Below, piece by piece: positions 48,212 to 60,864 of a DNA stretch of 64,000 nucleotides. A program made the translations under genes and the position numbers. This stretch comes from Apostichopus japonicus. Its lineage: Eukaryota > Echinodermata > Holothuroidea > Aspidochirotida > Stichopodidae. The stretch spans positions 24,144,376 to 24,208,375 of the forward strand of contig NC_092567.1 of NCBI RefSeq assembly GCF_037975245.1, in the 5' to 3' direction. Each line of letters starts with the position of its first letter. Positions within the stretch are counted from its first letter, which is position 1. A model generated the notes under the pieces. It ran no database searches. It had not been told where the DNA came from and worked only from the letters and a program-made list of their open reading frames with translations.

Positions 48212-49038
48212 CTGAAGAGAAAACAGATACCAACATGAATAATAATATTTGCTTTTTATATATCGCTTTATACCAGCGATAGGTCTCAAAGCGCTTTACA
48301 GACGTTATATTACCCCTGGTCAATGATAACCTGTCCCAGAGACAATCCCTCCAGTCGGCAGCAGTTATATACTGCGCCCAATGACAAGTTACCTCACAGG
48401 TACCCATTTAACCCCTGGGTGGAGAGAGGCAATAGAGATAAAGCATCTTGCCCAAGGACACAACGTAATGAACTAGTGCAGGAATCGAACCAGCAATCCT
48501 TGGATCACGAGTCCGACGCCTTAGCCAATTGGCCACCACGCTCTCTCCATGAATGATGACAAAGAAAATACAAACATTAATTGCAACATACAACAGTACA
48601 CCAAGCCTGGGACAAGACTACTGTATACTATACATCTAACAAGTACATACCTGTGCCCTTACTAATCGTACCCAAGGTCATTATCACCTGTATGAACCCA
48701 CATTGCATCTCCCCTCCAACTGCATCATTGTTTATAAATAATTTGCTACGACTTTGTGATATCCTTCAATTGCGTCTAGGTGGAAGCAAACCAGCCTTCC
48801 CACCCCCACAACCCGCCCATGCACCTCCCCTTAAAATACCACTATAACTTCGAACAGACATTGTACATATTAGCTCACTGTTGGCGTACTAAGCCACTGG
48901 AAAAGTGAACACTATAAAGTTTACAACTGGTTACATCCATACCTTCTCTCCGTATGCCCCCAACCTTACCTTACCTTACCCTACCATATCTTCTCCCCAC
49001 CCCCCCCCCCTTCCATAAGGACAGATGAGGTGACTTAC
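48212..49038 (-). other. AMT intron 2
   Basis: This 827-bp phase 1 intron (donor GGAT|GTAAGT) contains the SINE at 48234-48549 and a C-run near 49,000. Confidence 0.85.
48234..48549 (-). mobile_element. tRNA-derived SINE abutting the exon 3 acceptor
   Basis: On the minus strand it starts with a tRNA-like head containing TGGTGGCCAATTGGCTAAGG (A-box-like) and GGTTCGATTCC (B box). The body includes CCTCTCTCCACCCAGGGGTT and AATGGGTACC. The tail is AAAGCGCTTTGAGACC ... TATAAAGCGATATATAAA ending in ATT repeats, the common end of tRNA-SINEs and partner LINEs in marine deuterostomes. The head has mismatches in its stems and an attached body, so it is not a functional tRNA gene. Confidence 0.8.
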
Positions 49039-49128
49039 ATCCATCGAGAAGCACCATTAACAGAATATTAGTTGTATTCTTCTTGCGAACTGATCCAGCT
49101 TCCAGGAAAGCAAAGCCGACCTGCATAA
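49039..49128 (-). CDS. AMT-like: Ammonium transporter, exon 2
   Basis: This 90-nt exon, with its split codons, encodes FMQVGFAFLEAGSVRKKNTT, then NILLMVLLDG. The F-M-Q-x-G-F-A-x-L-E-A-G-x-V-R-x-K-N-x-x-N block is the first AMT signature. The acceptor was chosen as CCTCCAG|TTATGCAG, not the nearer ATGCAG|GTCGG, because the former restores Phe-Met-Gln and keeps phase 1 with exon 1. Confidence 0.93.
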
Positions 49129-49404
49129 CTGGAGGAAGAAAAAGAATAATGATTGTTATGCGGTAAGCACATCCTTATATTATCAACTTTATTGAGAATT
49201 ACCGTACTACAATATTCGCATATTCATGCGCTCTTAAACGCGGGCGGAGGAGGTCATGAGTGGTCAAGGTTGAGGGGGGGGGGGGAATAATATTTGAAAA
49301 TGAAGAAATTGTACTACAATAGAACAGTTAAGTATTGACACCAATTTGATTCTATATTTGGAAACAGACTTGTAGTTCTTCAGTCCGTACTCGAGAACAT
49401 TTGA

Positions 49405-50065
49405 ACGTGCATTTACTCGAGACTGTAATAGTACTCATACTCGGAGAAAGCATATTCCGTGTACTCCCTCTCGTCCTCGGGGCTTTGTATTGGTACTCGA
49501 GACTTTATACTTGTACTCATACTCGGAGAAAGCACATTCCGTGTACTCCCTCTCGTCCTCGGGGCTTGGTAGTGGTACTCGAGACTTTTTACTAGTATAC
49601 TCATACTGGAAGAAAGCACATTCCGTGTCCTCCCTCTCGTCCTCAGGGCTATGTAGTGGTACTCGAGACTTTATACTTTTACTCATACTCGGAGAAAGCA
49701 TATTCCGTGTACTCCCTCTCGTCCTCGGGGCTTGGTAGTGGTACTCGAGACTTTATACTTTTACTCATACTCGGAGAAAGCATATTCCGTGTACTCCCTC
49801 TCGTCCTCGGGGCTTTGTAGTGGTACTCGAGACTTTTTACTAGTATACTCATACTGGAAGAAAGCACATTCCGTGTACTCCCTCTCGTCCTCGGGGCTTT
49901 GTAGTGGTACTCGAGACTTTTTACTAGTATACTCATACTGGAAGAAAGCACATTCTGTGTACTCCCTCTCGTCCTCAGGGCTTTATAGTGGTACTCGAGA
50001 CTTTGTACTAGTATACTCATACTCGAAGAAAACACATCCCGTGTACTCGTACTTTAACTCAGGGC
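49405..50065. repeat. Minisatellite, 82-84 bp unit, about 8 copies
   Basis: TACTCGAGACTTT recurs at 49,494, 49,576, 49,660, 49,742, 49,824, 49,908 and 49,992, so the spacing alternates between 82 and 84 bp. Each unit also has CATACTCGGAGAAAGC or CATACTGGAAGAAAGC and CCTCTCGTCCTCGGGG. Open frames on both strands through the array are by-products of the repeat. Confidence 0.95.
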
Positions 50066-50149
50066 TTTGTACTCATTCTCGTGGCGTTGTACCCTTTAAC
50101 CTCGACTCATCAATTTATACTTACACTATACAGGTTTTTGGAAGTATTA

Positions 50150-50440
50150 ATGAGTTTAGTTTAGTTTAGTTTAGTAGAAAAAAAGGATCAGGAGGGACAC
50201 TCAAGTCCCCATCAAGGACCCTATAGGAGAGAAAAAAACTGAAGACAAAAACACTCAGACCCGATTACAATGCTTAAAATGCTTGTCCAAAGCATTCTTA
50301 AACCCATTCACACTACTTTCAAGTACAACTTTCTCAGGCAAACCGTTCCACTCATTCACAACCCTGTTAGAAAAAAAGTTATGCCGAATATTAATCCTAC
50401 TTTGTGACTTTTGGAGTTTAATACTTGAGGACTAGTATTT
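50150..50440 (-). pseudogene. 3' end of a LINE (reverse-transcriptase C-terminus and tail)
   Basis: On the minus strand an open frame ending at TGA (50255-50257) encodes NFFSNRVVNEWNGLPEKVV, then VNGFKNALDKHFK. This is the conserved C-terminal block seen after the RT domain in many CR1/L2/jockey-type LINEs (usually N-F-F-x-x-R-V-x-x-x-W-N-x-L-P). About 100 bp follow to a (TTTAG/CTAAA)n tail at 50,150-50,176. It is a 5'-truncated, ordinary LINE insertion. Confidence 0.8.
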
Positions 50441-51041
50441 GGCCCGAAAAAGAGATAATTGTTGATCAACTCGATCGGTATGCTCTGGTTGAATGAAATA
50501 TGAATTCCATCCAAATTATCACGTCAATTAAAACTACCAATAAGTATTCCATAAAATGACTCTCAAACCTTTCGTTGTCATAGATAACATGCTAATAAAA
50601 TATTAATCACATGCAAATAATAACATGATTTTTCCTCTCATTATTTCGCTATGTCTTATTTTCCTGCTTCATTGTGAGACCCACCCCCAAAAAAAAAAAA
50701 AAAAAAATATTGGACTATAGTCAAGCTAACACTTCGCATAATTGTATTATTTTTGTATTTATATTTTTATTATATTGTGTTATCTCCTGTCGAATTCGAA
50801 TTAAAGATTACCGCTTCTAAACTATGATTGGCAAAGATGATCGGTTGGTCCACATCCCTACATTGACTATGAAATTGCTATGAGCTCAATTTATTGATTG
50901 CAAACATATTTCAATCCATTTGTGTTCTCCATGGCAGAGATCGTAAAGCAGTAACTTTAGTTTCAGCAAGACTCCCCAACACCACCAAGTCACCAGCACC
51001 AATAGCTAACACCACTTTACACCAAAACTCTCAAAAAACAA

Positions 51042-51380
51042 AAGCTGCATTTTGATGAACTTCTACTGCAGAGAGCTTTTGAGAGTGGAGCAGAAATTCC
51101 AAGTGTATCAGGTTTCAAGGATAACTCATTAAAAATTATATAATACGCATGTAAAACTTTTTGGAACAGCACCCACCGTGATGACAACACGGACTACCCA
51201 CTGTGATCCACTTTCTCGGAGTAAGAGATGGTTTAGCCAGTCAAAATAGGTTACATCCTAGCAACCATATCTCGAGTAATAGGGACAAGATATCGACATG
51301 GGGGTGTTCAACAAACAGTGTGGAATGTGTTTTTCTTTTAAGTGCTACAATATCTGTTGCGGGAATAATCATTTAATGGT
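51042..51380 (+). repeat. Dispersed repeat, diverged copy (partner at 62838-63170)
   Basis: Shared landmarks in the same order include GCATTTTGATGAA, TTTCAAGGATAA, AGTCAAAATAG, CAACCATAT, and TCAACAAACAGTG against TCAACTAACAGTG. Identity is patchy, indicating an old repeat family. No protein is recognised. Confidence 0.65.
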
Positions 51381-54300
51381 ACACACAACAAAACACATCT
51401 TGAACACAGAATCGGCTTGTAATCCACTCGACATTTGCAAAAGGGCAACAAAGTCTTCTTTTTCTTATATTCCAGGTTAATTCGTTTTGTTTTTGTTTTT
51501 ATTGTACATAGGATATGTGGTTTCCTTATGGAATATAATTCCTAAAATTCGCAAACCACTTCCGTAGGTGACAGTTCTTCTAAGAAATCGCCGACCCCCA
51601 ACTATTTTAAACCAAAAGCTATAGCCATTGTTTGGGGGATGGAAACCCCGGGTGATATGGTGTCTGAGCCTTTCAGTGAATTTGAAAGAATAATTGTGCT
51701 GTTATATACAGTTGTCATAGCCACAGAGATCCACCACTCCAATTCTTCCTCCATACCAATTCAATATAAGTACCACAATGCTCCCACACAAAAATTGGGT
51801 CACAAAGTAAATCTATAAGTTCATGATCCATGGGTGAGTCATGTATGTACAATGACAAGCTACTACAGGTGGGCAGACTCCGACAGAGTAACATTAAAAT
51901 CAAGAGTACATGGTCTCGGGGGAAAAAAATGAACAACTGGGTCATTAAACATACCAAATGGCAGGTATAATCAATTATGGTATGCAGGCACAGTGCTGAT
52001 ACGATAGGATTTTGGGTTGGGGTGGAACTTGGTTGAAAACTGACCTAAGCTGTTCAGCACCACACAACAGGCAACTAAATATGACACACGAGACGGCCGT
52101 TTGGTAAAAATGCCCATATAAAGCTCTAGTTCGCACACTGAAAAGACAGTGGATGCTATTCTGACAACACGATTTTTTGGTCAGAGAACATTTTTTTTTT
52201 CCAGAATGACAACACTTTGTTTTTGGTCTCTTTATTTATTTCTTGTTCATAATACATAAAACTTTGAGAAGTAAAACTGTCAGAAAATAGTAAAGATATA
52301 ACCCAAAATAGTGGCAAGTGATGGCACAAGCACTTCATAAACAAGCTTTTAAACACTGTGAAAAGATTTGAGATAAAGTAGTTGGGAGGAATGTTTAAAT
52401 GAAAGGCAAGTCCAGGAATGGCAAGACAGTTTGGTCAAATAGTTATAAAGTACATAAATACAATAAAAAAAATTAATTTAATTTGGTAGCAATGAAAAGA
52501 GCATAGTCTCATCTATAGCCAATTATACCAAAACTGTACATTTTTCTCCTGTAACGAAGTCAAGTTCACGGCAAATTTAATCGGCACTTTTTGGAGCCAT
52601 GAAAAAATGCGCCAAATTTAATGGAGCTTTGTCAGAAAGTATGACCAAAATAGAACTTTTTACTGTTTTATTACGAAACATAAATGTTAAGAGACTCAAC
52701 TTACCGCGTCATGTGGCTGGTGATTCCTTCTTATGCAATATTCAAACATTTCAACCAAGGTGGGGGGGGGGGGGGTTATAGGTCGCAAGCAGTTTCGCAC
52801 AATTTCATACGTCTGGCCGGCCAAATTTTTGGGGCGGGGCTACAAGAAAATTGCTCTCTGGGCTCATTAGTTCGCTCGTTGGGGACTGAGAATGTTCACA
52901 TTAGCTAACATTATTTGACCTCTTGACATTTCACTAAGGGATACCAGACAAATGATCCGGAATGTCGACAGGTGGTTTTGACTGGGTTTTCCTTTTTGTC
53001 AAAATTACATAAACCTCTCAGGTCTGATAGGAACATTCTTCTTTCTTTGAATTATACTGCGTGCAAAGTAAATTAAAGTTGCATAGTCAGGAAATGACAT
53101 TTAACAAAAAAAAAAGAGATTTATTTTTCTCTATTTTGTTTTAACGAAACATTTGTGAAGCAAGTTGAATGAATAGTGATCGCGCTTACGTAGTCGTGAA
53201 GTAAATTAAAAACATATTATGTGTGCTTCATGTAAATCTGGATTACTCTAAATAATAACTATAGGCATATATGCTTGGTATAACAAGTGAGATATGCATG
53301 GAGTTGTTGTATAAAGCAAACTCCATGCAAAGTCACATGGTATAGTGAGATCGGAAGTAAAAGAATGAATTGCTAACCGGCAACATTTAAAGGAACTTTC
53401 TAGTGGCAGTCAATTGGGTATATGGACAATCCTAGTTTGGGTATTTTTCATCGTACGATTCAGGTTAGGATTAGGGATTTCTAGTAGGCCTGGCCAACAG
53501 TTCAAGCACTTTATCACAGAAACTAAAATTCATCACACGGAAAGGCTTAGTGCAATACAAAGACAAACAATGATATGACCTAAAAGGACTGGGTCTAAAT
53601 TTCACTAAACAATTCCTTAAATGCTGTTAAGAATGATTTAACTCATAAAAGTAACTTAAAGATATTTTGATGGCTAGAAATAATAATAATAATAACAATA
53701 ATAATAATAATAAAAAAATAAATTTAAAAAAAAATGCCGTTGGTCCGGATTGCGTGAAGTATATCAATTAAAACGACTGGTATGTTTAGCCTAGCAGACA
53801 GACCATTTTTGGTTAGTCCCTCAGCAGCAGCACCAAGTTCAATAAAGAGAAAGAACTATAACTTTGTGGGCTAAACTAACATGTTATTAAATTTGGTTAC
53901 AAATTTACAATGATTACAAATTTGTCAAGGACAAGTGGCGTTCAATATCATGTTGATATTGTTCATGCAAAGTTGAAGAAAAAAAACATGTTATTAAAGG
54001 TTATGAAACAATGTATGAATATTAACATTTTGTTCTGAATTGATGAACTGACGTCATTATTAAATTTATGTAGCTTTAAGAGAGAGTTTCCATGGATTAA
54101 GTCTATTTTAAAGCTATGTAACTTGAAAAATGGATTATCTATATAGACACATTTCAGAACCTTTCCTCGGACTGCGAAACGTCAAGTGAACCCTACTGCC
54201 TAATACCATCCTTTGACGCCGAGCTTTTCTTTTTTTGACCATATACATTATATCGTTGATCAAAAGTCATGCGCCATTTTTAAATGTGAATGAAGCGTTT

Positions 54301-57300
54301 TTCGTAAGGAGATATGAACCGAAATTAGCACCGCAGCCGTTATCACTTTAAATATGACGTAACTCGCGGACACTTCTTCTGATTTCTGTCTCAAAGGTTC
54401 ATTTACCTCTTTGAAAACAAGTTAACGATTTAGACAAATTACCAACACAAATGTGTTTTAATTTTTCTTATTACTTTCCCTTCTTCATAACTCACGTTAT
54501 CGCTTACATCATTATAACGTCAGAGCACGAAAAAAAATATGATCTTAACTTTATATACCGAAAGAATATAACAGTATAACTTTAACTTCTAGGTAAAGTA
54601 CGAAGATTTATTTATTTTTCTCTCTTTTTGACAGCTCGTCGCTTAAAAAGGGAATGAAAACATTGGTACTGCTTAATAGCTTACCGTATTATAACTATTA
54701 TAACTACTATATTGGCATTTGTCATTGCTTGACATTGCTTGTTATAGCAATCACCTTTGAAGTACTGGTAGGTTGAGGGTGGTAGTATTCGTAATTCCTT
54801 CAATCAACTCTATAGGGGGATATCCTCTCACCTGCTGTAAGACGTGATCAAAGAGGGGGTATAAAACGTTTCAAGGAAAAAAAAAACATTATTTTCTATC
54901 ATTGTCTATCGAACTCTCTTGGGGGGAACCTCTTTTCCTATCACGCTCATGTCATGCCTGATACGTCATATTACACAAGCTCAATGTTGCACAAGCCCAA
55001 GTATTACGTAGTCTTGTTTTTGCTCAAGTGTGACTCGACTTGTTTTTTTCTTTTTTAATATTCATTTAGCGTTTCGCGAGTTACCCCCAACCCCCCCCCC
55101 CCTAAAAAATAATCACTTTTCTTGAATTTATTTTCGCTTATTTATTTTTATTTACACTTTGCGATGGACAGATTCTTTGTTTTTAATCGGTCATCTTCTG
55201 TCAAATTATATAACGTTTCCCGGTGAAGGCATTTTGGGATGCATAATTCCTTTAAATACACGCACGGACTGACGAAAAGTTAAATCAACAAACTAGCTGG
55301 TAAAATTCTCATACTTGCGTGAGACTTCAAAGCAGGTCATGTTCAAATGAAGTATAGAATATAGGACTTGATCTATATAAATGAAATGAGAAACTTATAA
55401 CCATCTTAGGTATGGGAAACATTTGATTTTTGGAGTATTACCTTGAACTAAAAAAAACAAAAAGAACAAGACAATAAAAATGTATGACAGAAAAACAAAA
55501 CAAAGTTAAGACGTGAAAAAGTCCCCCCTGGGGTTTAATTTAGGGTATGAATTAGGACCGTAACTAGGTCTACACGCAATGTTGTGGTAATAACTACTTT
55601 TAGTTTTGGTGAAGGGTTGAAACAAGGAGGAGGCGGCGGCGGGGGGGGGGGGGGAGGAAACACCACACTCCATGAATATAGGCGCCTGTTACTAAAGTTG
55701 GAGGTAAGATCTTTGCCGTCACAATGTAGGCAGACAAAGGGTTATATTATAGACGCATCGATTGTGTGTCCCTTTGTAGGATTAACGGAAGTTGGTCAAA
55801 TCGGAGGGGGGGGGGGGGGAGGGGAGCATAGTTAAGGCTAAGAAAGGTGCAAACTGGGCAGGGTGGATTTTGAATTGTTTAACAATCGAACGGGGTGTGC
55901 ACAATACAGGGCCAAACTGCGGGGTGCTTATATATGCGATGTAATTGTAATGTAATTTGACAGTTGCTCCTACACCTAGTGAAAAGTGTGTTTTTATGGA
56001 TATGACGTCACATTTTCTCTCATTATGTCTGCAACGCAAATCTCGCCTGAAGCGCATGACACGCGAGGAGAGTGAACCTGGAAGTGACGTCACGTATTTC
56101 ACTCTGTGTTTGCACTGTAAAGCTCCCCGCCTGCAGTGAATACAAATCTGATGGAACTGAAAAGCCCGGATTTAGATTCATTGCAAGCCCTATCAAGCTC
56201 CTGTTGGATGGTGGGAGTAAAAACACGGAATAAAAGTGGAAAAGGAGGTAAAATAGACAAGCCGCAAATTATTGCAAATGGAAGGGAAACAATTAACAAG
56301 TACCAAGCAGATTTCACTGGGTGGGGGAGGGGGCCGATTTGTTCCCCAAAAGTAAACGGAGTTTCAGTCACAAGCGACCTAGTCAACCGAGGTTCCTAAA
56401 CTAGGGACCCCTCCCTCTGCAAGATCTGAACTTAAATCGCCTCCAAGTTTACGAAGTCCACTTGTCAAGAGAGGATTTGAGATTTGATTTTGATTTGATC
56501 ATCATAAAGAGGGAAGGTATTGATCGCTTCCAAAAGCTTCTTATTGTAGAAATGCATTTATAGGTAGACTGAGAGAAATTCTGAAGGCTGTCTTATGACT
56601 AATGTTTAATCTAGTGTTTTGCGTAGCTTAAAGGGCAAATGCTGTCTTATGGACAAGCTTATCATTTTGGGTAATATAAAGTTAGATTAGATGGGAAGGG
56701 AGGGTAGGGTAGGGAAAAAGGTTATCGTAAGCATTTAAGAGTATAGAGAACCCTCCAGGCTCTCCCTCCCAGTAGCAACATTAATATGATCTTAAAATTA
56801 AGATTGTTATCAAGGGCAATTTTTAGTCAAATTTTGTTTTTCTTTCAGAAAAACAAGTTAAACAAAGCAAAGAAAACGAGAAACATTTGGATGATGATAA
56901 AATGAAATGTACGACAATGTTTTCTGTTACATTAGATCAGGGGTTCCCTAACTGGGGTGCATGAACCCCCAGGGGCGTGTGAGTCCATCCCAGGGGGTTC
57001 GTGAGAACGTTTCTGAAAGTCAAAACTAGAGTACTTTTTGCTAAACTAAAACCTGATATATCTTATAATTTAGTAATGTTTACAAAAGTCGTACCTATAT
57101 CGACAAACTCTTTTCGCGTTCCGTACGCATATGTTGCCATAGTAATACCAGGCGCGTATCCAGGGGGGCGTTGGGGGCGCGCGCCCCCCCGGGTTAGAAA
57201 AAGAGGAGAGAAAAAAAAGAGAAGAAAAAAGAGGGGACAAGAGGAAAAAAGAGGGGGAAAAGAGGAAGAGGAGAGGAAGGGAAGGGAGGGAAAAGAAGAA

Positions 57301-57699
57301 GGAGAGAAAAAGGAGAAAAGGAGGGAGTAGAAGATAAACGCCAAGACACCGGGAAGAGAAAGAGGAACAGTGACATCATTACAGCGGGTAGCCAGTGACG
57401 GATCGAGGATTTCGGAAGGGGCGTGCGCCTCACCCTACCCTTTACACCGACAACTCCATTTTTGACGTTTCCATTTTTCCTCTCTCACTAATGTATCTAT
57501 ATATATATACTATATATGGTCTATCATAACGCGTGTGTGTGTATGGACGCCTTAAACAATTGTGCTATGAAACCAACTGTGGCTGGTCTCGAACTCGACC
57601 GAGTCGTCGGGGAACATGACGTATTTCGGGAATGGGGCTACCGCCGCCCCCCCCCCCCCGAGCATATTCTTTTTTATGATATCGATAGTAAATTTGAAA

Positions 57700-57876
57700 T
57701 AGAAAATGCTTAGATGCAACTTACAAGGCATGGGAAGTGTCATTTCCAGCGATCTGGGAGGCATTTTCGGCCAAAATTTTCTTGTACGCTTCGCGCCAAC
57801 TCGTGGTGGCGCTACGCTTAGATAGTTTGCATACAGGCTTCGCCCCTCCCTTGACAAATTATTCGCTACGCGCCTG
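57700..57876 (+). repeat. Hairpin-bearing hAT-like right arm, copy 2
   Basis: It contains AAGTGTCATTTCCAGCGATC, TTTTCTTGTACGCTTCGCGC, then CAACTCGTGGTGGCGCTACG and CTTAGATAGT. These align with the right arm of the MITE at 42424-42816. Confidence 0.75.
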
Positions 57877-58904
57877 TTCGAATTTGTAAAGCAAACAGCA
57901 GATATCACATCATATCAGTGAGCATGAAAATGGCTTTCCTGGATGAACAGCCTCAAAACTGTCTATGTGTGTAGTCAAAGGCGAAGGAGCCCAATATGAT
58001 TTGGGGAGCTGTAACGAATTGCCCGAAAAATATAACCAACATTTTCGCGCGCTCCGCGCGCGTTCAACATGTTAATGTCAATATCATATAAACAAGCATC
58101 GGTTATTACATCGCATGCCATATAAACAACGAATTGTCCGATGTAGATGGAAAAAAGCATGGCGGTCCAATTATGTCAAAACTCTCTTTTACATTAGTAA
58201 TGGCGAATTAGTCGGCCAAGCTTAGAACTTTATATTAATTACCATGGAGATCATTTTTAAACTATTCATTTCCTTTGGCTACATCATTGCAATGTATTTT
58301 TCTTTCAGTATAGGTGCCCGAAAAATTCTCGGCATATTGCCCGAATTTTCAGAAAGAAATATTTCGTTAGGCCCCCACCCCCCCCCCGCCTCCTTGACCT
58401 ATGTGTGTAGTGTTCGGTTTCGGAAATATCTGCTATTTCTTTCATTTCCTTCAACCAAGTTTTATAACAGCCGTTATAGGAGGTTTCAATATTTGTACAC
58501 CAATAAATTAACTGTGTCTGAATTTTCGAAAATTTCCTCACCAACATTCTTCATCATACTTCCCTCTACTCGTGCAATTTTGACCAGTCTGTTAGGGGTT
58601 CAAGGAGGTTTTTCTATATTGGTTGTCCATAGATGAATTTTTTTGCAACATTATGGGTATGTTTTGAAGTGAGTTTAATCACGAGAAATGTGAACCTTGA
58701 AATTCTGAACAAAAAATGGGCTTAAAACCTTCAAAAGTGGGGCTGTCGGGTATTGTGGACCGCGACGTAGAATCACCTACAAAAAGCAATGATCCACAGG
58801 ATGATGTGTGACTGGTGACAATCTTCAAAAAGGTTATGGATGGGGAAAAAACTATTGGGAAATACTTGGTTCTCAGGCAAAAGTGTACATCTGGTTGCTC
58901 ATTT

Positions 58905-59043
58905 TCAAGCCCGATTAGTGTCATTTCCGATGATCTGGTGGGTATCAAACCAGAAATTTTCTTGTACGCTGCGCGCCAACCGATGGTGGCGCTCCGCTTA
59001 GTAATTCGCGCCCCCGGGTTAGAAAATCCTGGATACGCCCCTG
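58905..59043 (+). repeat. Hairpin-bearing hAT-like right arm, copy 3
   Basis: It contains AGTGTCATTTCCGATGATCT, TTTTCTTGTACGCTGCGCGC, then CAACCGATGGTGGCGCTCCG and CTTAG, ending CCTGGATACGCCCCTG. It belongs to the same family as the copies at 42.7, 57.8 and 63.4 kb. Confidence 0.75.
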
Positions 59044-60419
59044 AATACCGTACCGTGCATGCGCTAAAAAACAGGAGCATCCGTCTCATCGTGTGTGATG
59101 GGTGATCGACGCGTGATACAATTCGTGATCTGATCTTGAATTTCCAAATAAATATTTGTTCATCTCTTGTTTTTGTTTCCATTAAAATATTACACTATGA
59201 ACTTGATATTTACGAAGCACTGTTATGCGTATTATAGTATAACAATGACTCAGATCGTGTCTCGAAAAGTTGGGGTTCGTGGACAACTCTGACATCCACA
59301 GGGGGTTCGTAGGTGGGGGGGGGGGGTTAAGTTAGGGAAACCCTGTATTAGATCTTATATATGAAATTATTACAGATTCATGAGATATTAATATAGATAG
59401 TGGAGATTAATCCTAGAATTTTATATTCTGCTTAAAAGGAACAGGTGGACAAAGTTTCTAACGGTTCTGAATTTTCCTTTGATTTCCATTATTTACAGTA
59501 AATTGGCAACAATATTATTTACAGTAAACTGGCAACAATATTTGATCTATGTACATTTTTCTGTTATACAGATTACGCGACAACATATTGCCTAACGTTT
59601 AGTAGGTAGGATTCGTGTTAGAGAGATCTACGCAATTATAGTGAAGAAGTGTTTTCGATTAGATAAACATATTTACACAAATGAAATTTTGGGTATCCTG
59701 GCCAAAGAAGGACGTCGTTGAGAGTAACAAAGAATCGACAATTTGCAAAAACTCCATTCAATGCATTTGAGTTTGATTTATTTCCACATAATTATAAATA
59801 CAATGGTGAATAATTAAATTACAACGAGGTAGAGGAGTACTGAAGAAGCAGAGCTTTTACGAGTAGTCCCCCTTTACAAAAACAATAAACGAAAGAATAC
59901 AGAGGATAAGTAAGAAGAAAAGAGAAAAGAAGGAATTACCCGCTTAAATAATCTCATTTCAGGAATTCAGAAATAAGTAAATATCGCATTTGAGACGCAC
60001 AAAGGCATTGGGAGTTGAACTTAACGAAACGAGAAAAAAACCAGACTTGTGGTTTCTGACACTTTTTTTGTAAACATTTATTTTGTATTCATCTTTCAAT
60101 AAAATCGACAACACAATAACTGGGATTCGGTTGAGAAATAGGTGTGGAAAGGGAAGGGCGGTCGGGTAGGGGGGTGGGTGGGTTGGATGTGATTATGCAT
60201 TGGTCGCTAAAATACCATCCTTTGACGATGCAAATTACTTCTTTTTCACCGAACCGAGTAAACAAAACAAGAAAAAAAGGAAGTCACGAATATAGGAACG
60301 AAATGTGTTCAATGTAATGCACTTAATTAAGGACTTTTATGATCGAAATTTCTGATGAAATAAGAGGACTTCTTATGAATTTAGAAGTAGAATTAATTTA
60401 AAAATGGCCAAATACTTAC

Positions 60420-60555
60420 AATAAATCACGATTCCGCAGATAGCTATGAAGAAGTCGTCGACATTTTCTTCTAGTGCATCTAATTCATCTCGCAGCATCG
60501 ATGCGTTAAAATAAGGAACCATTTTTTCTTTGTCTATCTGTAAACTTCTTTTCAC
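60420..60555 (-). CDS. AMT-like: Ammonium transporter, exon 1 with initiator Met
   Basis: It has 45 codons plus one base. The protein starts MKRSLQIDKEKMVPYFNASM, then LRDELDALEENVDDFF and the first half of helix 1. The N-V-D-D-F-F motif just before helix 1 is typical of animal and plant AMTs. The Met at 60,555 is the first in frame; a second Met at residue 12 is possible. The full gene gives 476 aa with about 11 predicted membrane helices, a trimeric channel or transporter for ammonium at the plasma membrane. Substrate and polarity (uptake or excretion) are inferred from family only. Confidence 0.9.
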
Positions 60556-60864
60556 GGTTTACGAAAAACAAGCGTCGAGTCGAGACCAGAAGAATTCAGT
60601 GAAATAATCAGGGAAGGAAAGGGTAAAAGGAATCCAGCTGTTGTTCACATGTGTTTGAGTTGGGCAAGGATTTGTCAAGTTACTAAAACACCACGATGGC
60701 GACATGATTCCTCCACGAATCAGAAATTTTTCCATTTGACACGCCCATAAAGAAAATAAAAAAGGAGACAATTAAAAAAAGGATAGCGACGAAGAAGCAG
60801 ACACTACAGTGCCTGTGCATCCCAACTGCAGTTTATGTTTTTGTGGAAAAATTCGACCTTTCCC

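Larger units (their letters stand above)
56938..59345. mobile_element. 2.4-kb hAT-like element filled with nested insertions
   Basis: The left end is CAGGGGTTCCCTAACTGGGG and the right end, reverse-complemented, is CAGGGTTTCCCTAACTTAAC. Flanks CATTAGAT (56930-56937) and TATTAGAT (59346-59353) match at 7 of 8 positions. The interior holds further hAT-like ends: CAGGCGCGTATCCAGGGG at 57,149, CAGTGACGGATCGAGG at 57,393, a right end GCTACGCGCCTG at 57,876, and a right end CCTGGATACGCCCCTG at 59,043. It also holds a purine-only tract (57,195-57,330). No transposase frame remains. Confidence 0.75.
49129..60419 (-). other. AMT intron 1, 11.3 kb
   Basis: This phase 1 intron lies between TATT|GTAAGT (60420/60419) and CCTCCAG|TT (49129/49128). 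It is the gene's main repeat reservoir: minisatellite 49405-50065, LINE end 50150-50440, dispersed repeat 51042-51380, an AAT microsatellite near 53,680-53,712, G-homopolymers near 52,763, 55,640 and 55,808, and the hAT nest 56938-59345. I see no nested gene in 51.4-56.9 or 59.35-60.4 kb. Confidence 0.8.

Noticed and set aside
48460-48549. tRNA gene on the minus strand
   Set aside because: Box A and box B are present, but the cloverleaf has mismatches and the sequence continues into a SINE body and tail.
49413-50169. Repetitive proteins on both strands (SSSGLCSGTRDF-type and EYHYKAPRTRGST-type)
   Set aside because: They are by-products of the 82-84-bp minisatellite; frames change between units and no start, splice or domain evidence exists.
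57063-57433. Ser/Phe- and Lys/Glu-rich proteins on opposite strands
   Set aside because: They arise from a purine-only tract (57,195-57,330) within nested transposon sequence.
57149-57876. A single inner hAT element ending CAGGCGCGTA / GCTACGCGCCTG
   Set aside because: The ends look similar, but the flanks (AGTAATAC and TTCGAATT) do not match, so I left the pairing unresolved.
57149-59043. A larger inner element pairing the 57,149 end with the 59,043 end
   Set aside because: Only AATAC is shared at slightly offset positions of the flanks; that is not a convincing 8-bp target duplication.
60559-60771. A 70-codon protein upstream of the ammonium transporter
   Set aside because: It lies in the likely 5' UTR, has no recognisable domain and ends just before the exon 1 ATG; at most it is an upstream open frame.
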